From positions 500,968,544 through 501,032,543 of the forward strand of contig NC_053037.3 in NCBI RefSeq assembly GCF_002575655.3: a DNA stretch of 64,000 nt. The letters run 5' to 3'. Below the pieces are notes generated by a model. It was not told where the DNA came from. It saw only the letters and a program-made list of their open reading frames with translations, and did no database searches. Numbering within the stretch: the first letter of the stretch is position 1; each line of letters begins with the position of its first letter. Below are positions 1 to 10,607 of the stretch, piece after piece. Both the position numbers and the translations under genes were made by a program. This DNA comes from Aegilops tauschii subsp. strangulata. Taxonomy: Eukaryota > Streptophyta > Magnoliopsida > Poales > Poaceae.

Positions 1-45
1 GCACCGCTAGGTGCAAGGCCTGCAGGAGGAGCAACTCCGGACGTT

Positions 46-873
46 ATGAACGTCTGGCAAGCTAAAGGTGATGACTACTCGATAGTTCAGTGTGCCATGC
101 TTTACGGCTTAGAATCAGGACTTCAAAGACGTTTTGAACGTCATGGAGCATATGAGATGTTCCAGGAGTTGAAGTTAATATTTCAAGCAAATGCACGAGT
201 TGAGAGATATGAAGTCTCCAACAAGTTCTATAGCTGCAAGATGGAGGAGAATAGTTCTGTCAGTGAACACATACTCAGAATGTCTGGGTACCATAACCAC
301 CTGACTCAGCTGGGAGTTAATCTTCCTGATGATAGTGTCATTGACAGAGTTCTTCAATCACGGCCACCAAGATATAAAGGCTTCATGATGAACTAGAATA
401 TGCAAGGGATGAACAAAACGATTCCCAAGCTCTTCGCAATGCTAAAGGTTGTGGAGGTAGAAATCAAGAAGGAGCTTCAAGTGTTGATTGTTAACAAGAC
501 CACTAGTTTCAAGAAAAAGGGCAAAGGGAAGAAGGGGAACTTCAAGAAGAATAGCAAGCAAGTTGCTGCTCAAGGGAAGAAGCCCAAGTCTGGACCTAAG
601 ACTAAAACCAAGTGCTTCTACTGCAAAGGGACTGGTCACTGGAAGCGGAACTGCCCCAAGTATTTGGCGGATAAGAAGGATGGCAAAGTGAAAGGTATAT
701 TTGATATACATGTTATTGATGTGTACCTTACTAATGCTTGTAGTAGTGCCTGGGTATTTGATACTGGTTCTTTTGCTCATATTTGCAACTCGAAACGGGG
801 GCTACGAATTAAACGAAGATTGGCTAAGGATGAGGTACGATGCGCGTCAGAAATGGTTCCAAGGTCGATGTGA
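46..873 (+). pseudogene. Copia-1 gag and protease remnant
   Basis: Positions 46-396 encode 116 residues of a UBN2-type Copia gag. A stop at 394-396 and a change of frame separate it from the next part (400-873). That part has a lysine-rich stretch and then a CCHC zinc knuckle (CFYCKGTGHWKRNCPKYL, spacing CX2CX4HX4C), which binds RNA in the particle. The protease core follows, with the catalytic DTG in VFDTGSFAHIC; here the usual C-H-M-T style context is degraded. Codon use resembles Copia-2 at 22200-23056, where the last knuckle cysteine is changed to tyrosine. No functional product is expected. Confidence 0.9.
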
Positions 874-1154
874 TCGCCATCAGCACGCTACCTCTACATC
901 TACCTTTGGGATTAGTTTTAGACGTGAATAATTGTTATTTGGTGCCAGCGTTGAGCATGAACATTATATCTGGATCTTGTTTGATGCGAGACGGTTATTC
1001 ATTTAAATCAGAGAATAATGGTTGTTCTATTTATATGAGTAATATCTTTTATGGCCATGCACCCTTGATGAGTGGTCTATTTTTATTGAATCTCGGTCGT
1101 AGTGATACACATATTCATAATATTGAAGCCAGATGCAAAGTTAATAATGATAGT

Positions 1155-1990
1155 GCAACTTATTTGTGGCACTGCCGTTAGGTCATATTGGTGTAAAGCG
1201 CATGAAGAAACTCTATGCAGATGGGCTTTTGGAATCACCTGATGCTTGCGAACCATGCCTCATGGGCAACATGACTAAGACTCTGTTCTCCGGAACAATG
1301 GAGCGAGCCACTGACTAATTGGAAATAATACATACTGATGTATGCGGTCCGATGAGTGTTGAGGCTCGCGACGGGTATTGTTATTTTCTTAACTTCACAG
1401 ATGATTTGAGCAGATATGGGTATATCTACTCAATGAAACATAAGTCTGAAACATTTGAAAATTTCAAAGAATTTCAGAGAGAAGTGGAAAATCATTGTAA
1501 CAAGAAAAAAAAAGTTTCTACGATCTGATCGCGGAGGTGAATATTTGAGTTACGAGTTTGGTCTTCATTTGAAACAATGTGGAATAGTTTCCCAACTCAC
1601 CACCTGGAACACCACAGCGTAATGGTGTGTCCGAACGTCGTAACCGTACTTTATTAGATATGGTGCGATCTATGATGTCTCTTACCGATTTACCACTATC
1701 GTTTTGGGGTTATGCTTTAGAGACGGCTGCATTCATGTTAAATAGGGCACCATCTAAATCCGTTGAGACGACACCATATGAACTGTGGTTTGGCAAGAAA
1801 CCTAAGCTGTCGTTTCTTAAAGTTTGGGGTTGCAATGCTTATGTGAAAAAGCTTCAGCCTGATAAGCTCGAACCCTAATCAGAGAAATGTGTCTTCATAG
1901 GTTACCCAAAGGAAACTATTGGGTACACCTTCTATCACAGATCTGAAGGCAAGATATTCGTTGCTAAGAATGGATCCTTTCTAGAGAATT
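1155..1990 (+). pseudogene. Copia-1 integrase remnant
   Basis: The pre-integrase end reads LWHCR at about 1167-1181. After a frameshift the integrase core follows in pieces. The first catalytic aspartate is in IIHTDVCGPM (from about 1324), followed by TDDLSRYGYIY. The second aspartate lies near 1528 in a frame broken by an extra base in a run of A. The glutamate is in NGVSERRNRTLLDMV (from about 1621). A stop near 1876 separates the C-terminal part. All three DDE positions can be recognised, but they sit in at least three frames. Confidence 0.88.
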
Positions 1991-2007
1991 AGTTTCTCTC
2001 GAAAAAA

Positions 2008-3177
2008 GTGAGTGGGAGGAAAGTAGAACTTGATGAGGTAGTTGTACCTTCTCTCGAATTGGAAAATAGTTCATCACAGAAATCAGTTCCAGTGATGCCT
2101 ACACCATTTAGTGAGGAAGTTAATGATGCTGATCATGAAACTTCAGATCAAGTTACTATCGAACCTCGTAGGTCAACCAGAGTACATTCCGCACCAGAGT
2201 GGTACGGTAATCCTGTTCTGGAAGTCATGTTACTAGACCATGACGAACCTACGGACTATGAGGAAGCGATGATGACCCCAGATTCCACGAAATGGCTTGA
2301 GGCCATGAAATCTGAGATGAGATCCATGTATGAGAACAAAGTATGGACTTTGGTTGACTTGCCCGATGATTCGCAAGCCATAGAGAATAAATGGATCTTC
2401 AAGAAGAAGACTGACACTAATGGTAATGTTACCATCTACAAAGCTCGACTTGTTGCAAAAGCTTTTCGACAAGTTCAAGGAGTTGACTACGATGAGACTT
2501 TCTCACCCGTAGCGATGCTTAAGTCTGTCCGAATCATGTTAGCAATTGCCCGCATTTTATGATTATGAAATTTGGCATATGGATGTCAAAACTACATTCC
2601 TTAATTGATTTCTTAAAGAAGAGTTGTACATGATGCAACCAGAAGGTTTTGTCGATCCTAAAGGTGCTAACAAAGTGTGCAAGCTCCAGCGATCCATTTA
2701 TGGACTGGTGCAAGCCTCTCGGAGTTGGAATATACGCTTTGATAGTGTGATAAAAGCATATGGTTTTATACAGACTTTTGGAGAAGATTATATTCACAAG
2801 AAAGTGAGTGGGAGCTCTGTAGCATTTCTAATATTATATGTGGATGACATATTGTTGATTGGAAATAACACGGAATTTCTGGACAGCATAAAAGAATACT
2901 TGAATAAGAATTTTTCAATGAAAGTCCTCGGTGAAGCTGCTTATATATTGGGCATCAAGATCTATAGAGATAGATCAAGACGCTTAATTGGACTTTCACA
3001 AAGCACATACCTTGATAAAGTTTTGAAGAAGTTCAAAATGGATTAGTCAAAGAAAGGGTTCTTGCCTGTGGTACAAGGTATGAAGTTGAGTCAGACTCAA
3101 TGCCCGACCACTGCAGAAGATAGAGAGAAAATGAAAGTCATTCCCTATGCCTCGGCCATAGGTTCTATCACGTATGC
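2008..3177 (+). pseudogene. Copia-1 reverse transcriptase remnant
   Basis: Frames 2008-2562, 2624-3046 and 3062 onward give a Copia reverse transcriptase: WIFKKKTDTNG, YKARLVAKAFRQVQGVDYDE and SIYGLVQASRSWN. The catalytic box YVDD is intact at 2837-2848. Stops lie at about 2560, 2606 and 3044. The reading ends at IPYASAIGSITYA, where the Gypsy-1 LTR begins, so RNase H is missing. The intact YVDD contrasts with Copia-2 (YVND) and Copia-3 (YVSD). Confidence 0.9.
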
Positions 3178-4587
3178 CGATACGTCTCCAACGTATCTAC
3201 TTTTCCTAACGATTTTCCTCTTGTTTTGGACTCTAATTTGCATGATTTGAATGAAACTAACCCCGGACTAACGCTGTTTTCAGCAGAACTACCATGGTGT
3301 TGTTTTTGTGTAGAAATAAAAGTTCTCAGAATGGAACGAAACTTTGTGAGGATTTTTTATACAATAAATACGAATTTCTGGAGCCAAGTTCCACCGGAGG
3401 GGGGCACCTGGGTGGGCCCAACCCACCAGGGCGCGCCCCCTCCTAGCGCGCCCACGTGGGTTGTCCCTACCTGGTGGCCCCGCAGACCCTGAAACCGACG
3501 CTATAAAATCCTATTTTCCAGAAAAAAATTAGGGAGAAAGAATTATCACGATCCACAAGACGGAGCCGCCATCACCTCCTGTTCGTCATCGGGAGGCCGG
3601 ATCTAGAGTCCGTTTGGGGCTCCGGAGAGGGGGATCTTCGTTCTTCATCATCACCAACCCTTCTCCATCGCCAATTCCATGATGCTCCCCACCAGTAGTG
3701 AGTAATTCCTTCGTAGGCTCGCTGGTCGGTGAGGAGTTGGATGAGATTCATCATGTAATCGAGTTAGTTTTGTTAGGGCCTGATCACTAGTATCCACTAT
3801 GTTCTAAGATTGATGTTGCTATGACTTTGGCATGCTTAATGCTTGTCACTTTGGGCCTGGGTGCCATGAATTCAGATCTGAACCGTTTATGTTATCACCA
3901 TTATATCCATGTTCTAGATCCGATCTTGCAAGTTATAGTCACCTACTACGTGTTATGATCCGGCAACCCCGGAGTGACAATAGTCGGGACCACTCCTGGT
4001 GATGACCGCAGTTTGAGGAGTTCATGTATTCACCGTGTGTTAATGCTTTGTTCCGGTTCTCTATTAAAAGGAGGCCTTAATATCCCTTAGTTTCCAATAT
4101 GGACCCCGCTGCCACGGGAGGGTAGGACAAAAGATGTCATGCAAGTTCTTTCTATAAGCACGTATGACTATTTACGGAATACATGCCTACATTATATTGA
4201 TGAACTGGAGCTAGTGTCGTATCGCCCTAGGTTATAACTGTCTCATGATGAATATCATCCAACAAGTCACCGATCCAGTGCCTACGAATTTATCTTATAT
4301 TGTTCTTGCTAAGTTACTACTGCTATCATTACTGTTGCACTTGTTACAAAACTACTGCTATCACTGTTACCGTTACTATTGCTGCTGTCACTACTATCAA
4401 AACTTCATATTACTTTGCTACTCATCACATTGATGCAGATAATTAATCTCCAGGTGTGGTTGAATTGACAACTCAGCTGCTAATACCTTCAAATATTCTT
4501 TGGCTCCCCTTGTGTCGAATCTACAAATTTGGGTTGAATACTCTACCCTCGAAAATGGTTGCGATCCCCTATACTTGTCGGTTATCA
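3178..4587 (+). repeat. Gypsy-1 5' LTR
   Basis: The start CGATACGTCTCCAACGTATC corresponds to TGATACGTCTCC in the 3' copy at 18043. The two copies align closely for 871 bp with scattered substitutions. The end is placed at the CA just before the primer site; this end is an estimate because the 3' copy is cut. A CT-rich, TTACTACTGC-type low-complexity run lies at about 4300-4400. Confidence 0.85.
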
Positions 4588-4598
4588 AGACCTTTTTC

Positions 4599-4616
4599 TG
4601 GCGCCGTTGCCGGGGA
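4599..4616 (+). promoter_or_regulatory. Gypsy-1 primer binding site (tRNA-Asp type)
   Basis: TGGCGCCGTTGCCGGGGA is complementary to the 3' end of plant tRNA-Asp, from memory of that tRNA. It sits about 11 bp after the LTR end. The identical site is present in Gypsy-2 at 53068. Confidence 0.88.
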
Positions 4617-4665
4617 GCATAGCTATATTTGTTGAGTCACTTGGGATTATTATCAGTTTATCACT

Positions 4666-5930
4666 ATGAAGAATCTGAAGGATGCTAAGACTAAGATTTA
4701 TCCCTCTAAGATAAGGGGAGGTAAGGAATTGCCATCCAGTTTTGCTTTAGATTCACCTTCTGTTATAAGTAAACTTGCAACACCACCACATGCTATTAAT
4801 CTTGATATGTCGCAAGTTATTGATGATGCTACTTCTTCTATGAATGATACTTATGATGATGCTAGTACTTTGCTTGATGATGACGATGTGCCACTTGGTG
4901 ACTTTCTTAATGAACTAATTGCTAGAGTAATACAACAAGATGTTGTTGAATCTGATGATGAGCTTGAAACTGAAACTCCTGAAACACCTGCTAGAACTAG
5001 CCTTCCTAGATATGAATTGCCTAAGGTAGTGAAAGGTTATGTTATGAATGAGGAGACAACTAGAGATATTCTTGCTTGTAGGGATAGAGATGATCGAGAG
5101 AAATTATTATGCAAGTATAAAGAAAAATCTCTGAATGCTATAATGAAATATGATCCTAAGTTTGCTACTTCACCAATCTTCATTGATGATAAGGATTATG
5201 AATTCTCTGTCGACCCAGAGTTAATTACTTTGGTTGAATCTGATCCTTTCCATGGTTATGAAACTGAAACTGTTGTGGCACATCTTACTAAGTTGAATGA
5301 CATATCCACCCTTTTTACTCATTATGAGAAGACTCGCTATTACTTTATTCTCAAATTATTTCCTTTCTCATTAAAGGGTGATGCTAAAGCTTAGTACAAT
5401 ACTCTTGCGCCTGGTTGTGTGCATAGTCCCAGGATATGATTTATTACTTCTCAGAAAAATATTTCCCTACTCATAAGAAACAACCTGGCTTACAGGAAAT
5501 ATTTAAGTTTATTCAAATTAAAGAAGAGAGTCTCCCACAAGCTTGGGGGAGGCTTTGCCAGTTACTTAATGCTTTGCCTGATCATCCTCTTAAGAAAAAT
5601 GAAATACTTGATATCTTCTATAATGGACTAACCGATGCTTCTAGGGATTTCCTAGATATTTGTGCTGGTTGTGTTTTCAGGGAACGAACTATTGGGCAAG
5701 CTAAAGAATTAATAAATAATATATTGAAAAATTATGATGATTGGACTCTTCCCGAACCACCGCCTAAACCCACTCCGAAGAAGAGGGGTATATTATATCT
5801 CAGTCCTGAAGATATGCAAGAGGCAAAGAAATCTATGAAGGAAAAGGTATTAAAGCTAAGGATGTTAAAAATTTACCTCCTATTGAAGAAATGCATGGGC
5901 TTAATACACCACCACTGCCTAAGGTGGTAG
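4666..5930 (+). pseudogene. Gypsy-1 gag (retrotrans_gag domain), broken
   Basis: The ORF opens at 4666 with an acidic N-terminal region of about 240 residues. The conserved gag core begins with FPFSLKGDAKA at about 5358. There a TAG (5392-5394) replaces the tryptophan codon expected before YNTL, and a one-base loss follows near 5432. The core resumes at 5436 with MIYYFSEKYFP and runs through LPQAWGRLCQLLNALPDHPL. A further frameshift near 5850 joins it to the next frame (5891). The protein would build the particle. One stop and two frameshifts make it non-functional. Confidence 0.85.
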
Positions 5931-7149
5931 GGGTAAATTCTCTAATGAAGTTCAATGATAATGACAATCCTCACAATATGCACCCTAGCCAATGCCTTTA
6001 CGAGTTTGAAAACTACATTAGAAAACAAGATCACTTCAATGCAAATGTTATGAAACAATTGAAATACAATTCTGATATGACTGCTCGCTTGAGTGACTTG
6101 TTATTTAGAATCTCAAATGATGTTAGAGGTGTTGGAAAGCATGTTTCTATGGTTCAAACTCAGTTAGAACAAGTTGCTAAATCTCAAAGAGAGTTGCTTG
6201 ATGAAATGAATAATAATAAACATGACTTTGCTGTTAGAGTAGCAACTAGAGGAGGTAAAATGACTCAGGAACCACTTTATCCCGAGGGACACCCAAAAAG
6301 AATTGAGCAAGATTCACAAAGAGTTAACAGTGATGCACCTAGTCCTTCTAGAAAGAAAAAGAAGAAGAAAAATGATACAACTTTGCATGCTTCTAGTGAA
6401 CCTAAAATAGAAAAACCTCCTGATAATGATAATGAAACTTCTATATCTGATGCTGAAACTTAGTCTGGTAATGAACACTCACCTTCTGATAATGAAGAAG
6501 ATAATGATGAGGTTCATGAAGATGCTCAACCAAATAATAAAGAACCAGACAATGATGTTGTGATAGAACCACCTGTTGATCCTGATAACCCACAACCTAA
6601 GAATAAAAGATATGATAAAAGAGACTTCATTGCTAGAAAACACGGTAAAGAAAGAGAACCGTGGGTTCAGAAACCTATGCCCTTTCCACCTAAGTCAACT
6701 AAAAAGAAAGACAATGAAGAATTTGAACGCTTTGCTGAAATGCCGAGACCAGTCTTTTTGCGTACTCGCTTGACTAATATCTTGAAAATGCCTCCTTATG
6801 CAAAGTACATGAAAGACATCATCACCAATAAAAGAAAAATACCGGAAGCTGAAATCTCCACTATGCTTGCTAATTACACTTTTAAAGATGGAGTACCTAA
6901 AAAACTTGGAGATCCGGGAATACCAACTATACCTTGCTCTATCAAAAAGAATTATGTGAAAATTGCTTTATGTGATTTAGGAGCTGGTATTAGTGTTATG
7001 CCTTTCTCCTTATATAAAAGACTTGATTTGAATAAACTCACACCTACTGAAAAATTAACTGCCATACCTATCGGTATTTGCGAGGATGTGCCCATTGTTG
7101 TTGCTAATGTAACTATTTTGACTGACTTTGTTATACTTAAGATGCCCGA
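5891..7149 (+). pseudogene. Gypsy-1 gag C-terminal part and protease, first half (cut by CACTA-A)
   Basis: The frame runs from 5891 to the CACTA-A insertion, with one TAG at 6461-6463; the reading continues in frame after it. It begins HGLNTPPLPKVVGVN, has a lysine-rich run (SRKKKKKKN) and an acidic linker. It ends in a retropepsin-like domain with CDLGAGISVMP at about 6971-7003, where D-L-G-A stands for the catalytic D-T/S-G of the family. The domain is interrupted after VTILTDFVILKMP and resumes at 13931. Confidence 0.85.
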
Positions 7150-7459
7150 CGCTGGTGCGCGTCGGTCCTAAACAAACGGTTTTTAACCCCTTTCCGCGAG
7201 GGCATATGGAACCGTCTCCAAGTGAGTGTTGGCGATAGGGGGGTCCTTCCCACACGACCCAGAAACCGCCGGGGATAGGGAGCCTTGATGCATACAATTG
7301 TCCCTGTATAACCGTTTCTGATATCTCGAATATCCCAAACGCTTCATCCTTGCTACTCGTTTGTGCTCGCATTGCCATCGTAGTCGGAGTTTTGTGGTTC
7401 TGCCTAAAACCAGGCAGATTCCAGGCACGCGAGTTTTCTAGGCAGATTCTAGGCACGGG

Positions 7460-7700
7460 AGTTTTACGATGTGTGGCACATCACAAACGGTTCATGATTA
7501 TAAACCGTGTACGATAGGTAGACAATCACACACATTTAGTTTTCCCGCACCGTATGTGATAGTGTCTGACATCACACACGCTTTGCAAACGGCAAGTGTG
7601 TGCATGCTTGCACACGTTTCCTCTCTGTGAACCGTCTCGGATTATGGTGTATATCGCAAACGTTCGTGTTTTACCAACCGTGTGTGCCGTAATGACGTGC
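7460..7700. repeat. CACTA-A left subterminal repeats
   Basis: Variants of a 12-20 bp motif (CACATCACAAACGGTTCATG, ATCACACACGC, ACCGTGTGTGCC) recur in both orientations. In CACTA elements such motifs bind the transposase. The same motif set returns near 10070-10110 and at the right end. Confidence 0.7.
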
Positions 7701-7961
7701 ACAACGTAATTTCGCCCTAATTTAATTGCTGCTATTTAAAATTGTACCTAATTTAAACTTGAAAGTAGGCTATAGCTTTATTCATATCCATCAGGTTCAA
7801 ACAACCAATGCATTATACGATTCACAGGTACATATGTTTAAGAATTACAGAAGCACCAAATAAAGAATGATGTACCAGGGTTCTGTACTTGTACTATTAC
7901 AGATGGTAAAGAAAGAGGCGACAGACATTCCAATTGTTGAACAAGGTGAAGCGGAATGGCC

Positions 7962-8355
7962 CTATTGTGCTCTCCTGGATGCAGATGGCATGCAGGACTC
8001 TAGTCCAACCCCTTGTGATGCCCGTCCGCCAATCATGTAGTTTGAGAGGTAATCTCGAGTAAACTGCTTCAGGATCCACTGCAAAAGAAAAAAGATTCAG
8101 ATATTGTCATCTAACACAACTCATTACGGGCAGTAAAAAGAAGGCTACATGGTTCTTACTTACCATTCTGCAGTTCACTGTTGTCTTGCATAAAGTGTAA
8201 ACAAATAGTTCAATTGACATCTTTTGACAAATTTTAGTAACAATCTTTATCAGTTTCCTCACTTGATGTTGGTTCATGAATATCTCATTGCCCCATACGC
8301 AGAAAGGGTCGAAGTGCGGATCTTTGGCAATGATATGTGTACCTAAAAGCACCAA
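7962..8355 (-). pseudogene. Possible two-exon gene remnant, unknown family, in CACTA-A
   Basis: On the minus strand, 8355-8170 encodes a stop-free stretch that includes AKDPHFDPFCVWGNEIFMN and then KMSIELFVYTLCKTTVN. It is followed by a possible second exon at about 8081-7968 that reads WILKQFTRDYLSNYMIGGRA and ends in a stop at about 7968. The amino-acid composition looks like real coding sequence, and the gap between the pieces could be an intron. I have a vague recollection of similar repeat-associated proteins near plant B3-type ORFs, but I cannot name the family. Exon borders are approximate. Confidence 0.35.
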
Positions 8356-8369
8356 ATAATATTAGAAGC

Positions 8370-8944
8370 TAAACAACAATTGAAAAATGATGTAGTACAA
8401 CACTCCATCCATCCCATTATATAAGATTTTATTACATGTATATCTAGACATCATCAGAACTTTAAGGTAACACTCTTCCTTGTTGCTATGTAGCCTGGGA
8501 TTGCATATTTAGTCATTCAGTACAATGCATGTTGCTAAACAACAATTGAAAAACGAAAAGGCATGTTAACAGCAATATCCTTAACAACAACCAAATATCG
8601 TAATTCATAGTGGTATTGTTGAAACTGTTATTGATGAAATTGAACTGCACAACAAATAGTTGCACATATAGAGCATCACATTGTGAAGAACTAAAATAAA
8701 CAAGTCATAAGGACATCTCTAGGCGATACTTAAAAAGTTAAACGACTAAAACCCTTAGAGTATATATATATATATATACTCCAGCAATTTTTGGCCTTTT
8801 CTAGTCGATCCCCTAAACTTAAGGTTGTAAACTTCAATTTGATCAAGTTCAAAGCAGGTTCAACCGAAAGTAGCACGCATTCAAACATAAACATAGATAG
8901 TTTTGCATAACCGAACATAAAACATAAATTTAAACTAAGCTAAA
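8370..8944. other. AT-rich CACTA-A interior with microsatellite
   Basis: There is no convincing gene. A stretch near 8402-8450 (CTCCATCCATCCCATTATAT) resembles the end of a Stowaway MITE, but no matching right end was seen. A TA dinucleotide run lies at about 8760-8779. Confidence 0.4.
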
Positions 8945-9760
8945 CTACTTTGGGTCGAAGTAGAGGTCCAGCCAATCCTTCCTCGTCATGTACGGTGTGC
9001 CGCGAGCCAGGTCCGTGCAAGTACCGTCATCGGGGTCGTTGGGGAAGGCACTCCTCCACTCGTTGACATCGATCTCCTCGTCCTCGGGGCCCTCCTCGAC
9101 GCTCTCCACGCCGCCGTCGCCGCCGCCTTCGACCTCGTCATCAGAGGAGAGCGTGAATAACCTCGCCGCCCTCCATGCCATCGTCCTCGCCGCCATCGAC
9201 CTCGTCATCGGAGGAGAGCGCGATAACCTCGCCGCCCTCCGCGCCGGCAAAGATCGCCCGCTCCGCCTCCACGAGCTCCCGGTGCTGCCGCCGGAGCTCT
9301 TGCATGTAGGCCTCGTCGGCGGCCTTGGCCTTGAGACGCTCCCACGCCTCGCGGTCCTCCCGCGCCATAGCCGAGCTCACCACCCCTGGCTCTGGCGGAA
9401 CGAGGTGGACCGGACGTGGGCTGAAGGGGAAATTGAGCCTAGCTGTCACGCCGTGGTAGCGGACCTGCCAGCAGTCGTATGCCATGGCCGCGAGCTCGGC
9501 CGTGTGGAAGCTACCGAGACACCGGCGGGTGTGGGACTCTCGATCTGTAATCTCGGTGACCCACGTCCCGCACCGCCGCTGTCGGACCCCGAGGTAGGAC
9601 TTCGTCGGCTGCCAGGTCCGAGGGAGGACGGGGAAGTCCTCGAACCGGCGTAGGGGTGCGGCGGCGGGCGGATCGGGCCCACGGAGGACGACGGTGACAC
9701 CTCGGCGGCCACCTCGCCGGCGTCGGGCGAAAAGGCCACGATAAACCTCTTTTTGGCCAT
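8945..9760 (-). pseudogene. AP2/ERF-domain ORF carried by CACTA-A, frameshifted
   Basis: The minus strand encodes an AP2/ERF DNA-binding domain at 9602-9426: SYLGVRQRRCGTWVTEI, then RRCLGSFHTAELAAMAYD, then HGVTARLNFP. These correspond to the YRG and RAYD elements, about 59 residues, with G-V-R, W-E-I, A-A-x-A-Y-D and L-N-F-P kept. A start in good context (MAKKRFIVAFSPDAG, 9760) is in another frame than the domain. The acidic C-terminus is split again near 9180: LSSDDEVDGGEDDGMEGG ends one frame, and a second copy of LSSDDEVEGG leads to the end TRKDWLDLYFDPK at 8945. At least two frameshifts are thus needed for one protein. GC content is far higher than in the flanks. An ERF protein would bind GCC-box-like DNA; function here is doubtful. 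Confidence 0.75.
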
Positions 9761-9899
9761 TGGCTACTCGAGCTCCCCGGCACACAGGCAAAGGGTGAGG
9801 ATGGAGGCGCTGGTGATGGCGGCGACCTACCAATGGTTTCAAGGGTTGTGTGTGTCTCTGTGAGCGGAGGTTGTGTTTGAGGAAATACTGCGGCAACTG

Positions 9900-10607
9900 A
9901 AAATTTTACTAGGCAGGAGTAACAAGGCGGGGCTACTGAAAATTTGGATCAAGGGCGAGAAGATATTTTTGAGATTGCGAGGGATGCAGAGGCGGGAGTA
10001 AAATGTCGGGGCTACTGAAAATTTGAATCAAGGGACTGAAGCAGAGCAGGAGTAACAGACATCGCACACGGTCCGCACATACTAATCGTGTGCTATCAAA
10101 CATTAAAACCTTCCAGGCGGTAGATATTTTCGAGATTGCGAGAGATGCGGAGGCGGGAGTTTTGGGGGAGAAAGTTGGTGTGCTTGACACACCGGCTGTG
10201 GACTGTAGCCGACGCACCTTCTCGCGTAAGCCATAGGCGTACTATACACCGACGGTGCTCCAAGATATTTTGTACTACATCTCACACGGTTGGTGAGAAT
10301 AAATTGTGTGGGATCTACTTGATTTGAATTACAAAATGGGGTCACAGCGACAATGGATGGTGTTTGAATTGCTAGACCTTTTATCTGCAGTGAACACGCA
10401 ACTGTATGTGTGTCGTAAAAGAATTGGAATTATTCAGGGTTCGTTTGGACATCTCATACATTAAACTGGGTTTCTAGCCATTTCAGGTGCACAATTCAAA
10501 ATTAAAGTACATGCACATGCTCCGGTGCATACAAATTGGTTGAAAAATCAAATCGGTGTCCTTCAGTGCATGCTTAGGTCCCATGAAAGAAATGGGAATG
10601 AATTTTT
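9900..10607. other. CACTA-A interior between the AP2/ERF ORF and the tandem array
   Basis: There is no gene. Three similar stretches (GGCGGGAGT, GGCTACTGAAAATTTG, GATATTTTTGAGATTGCGAG) repeat between 9910 and 10160. Subterminal-type motifs lie at 10050-10110. A diverged first copy of the 501-bp unit begins near 10430. Confidence 0.5.

Larger units (their letters stand above)
1..3177 (+). mobile_element. Copia-1: decayed internal part of an Angela/BARE-like Ty1-copia retrotransposon
   Basis: The order of domains is gag, zinc knuckle, aspartic protease, integrase, reverse transcriptase, which is the Copia order. The segment starts inside gag at the window edge and is cut at 3178 by the Gypsy-1 LTR, in the part of pol just before RNase H. 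Its protein is close to those of Copia-2 and Copia-3 further along, so the three belong to one family. Many stops and frameshifts show that it is dead. It is the oldest layer of the nested stack. Its 3' remainder does not reappear in the window. Confidence 0.93.

Noticed and set aside
9141..9896. Full 251-residue frame including the AP2/ERF domain taken as one intact protein
   Set aside because: Its N-terminal 90 residues lie in what appears to be leader and out-of-frame coding sequence; the good start codon (9760) and the acidic C-terminus are in other frames.
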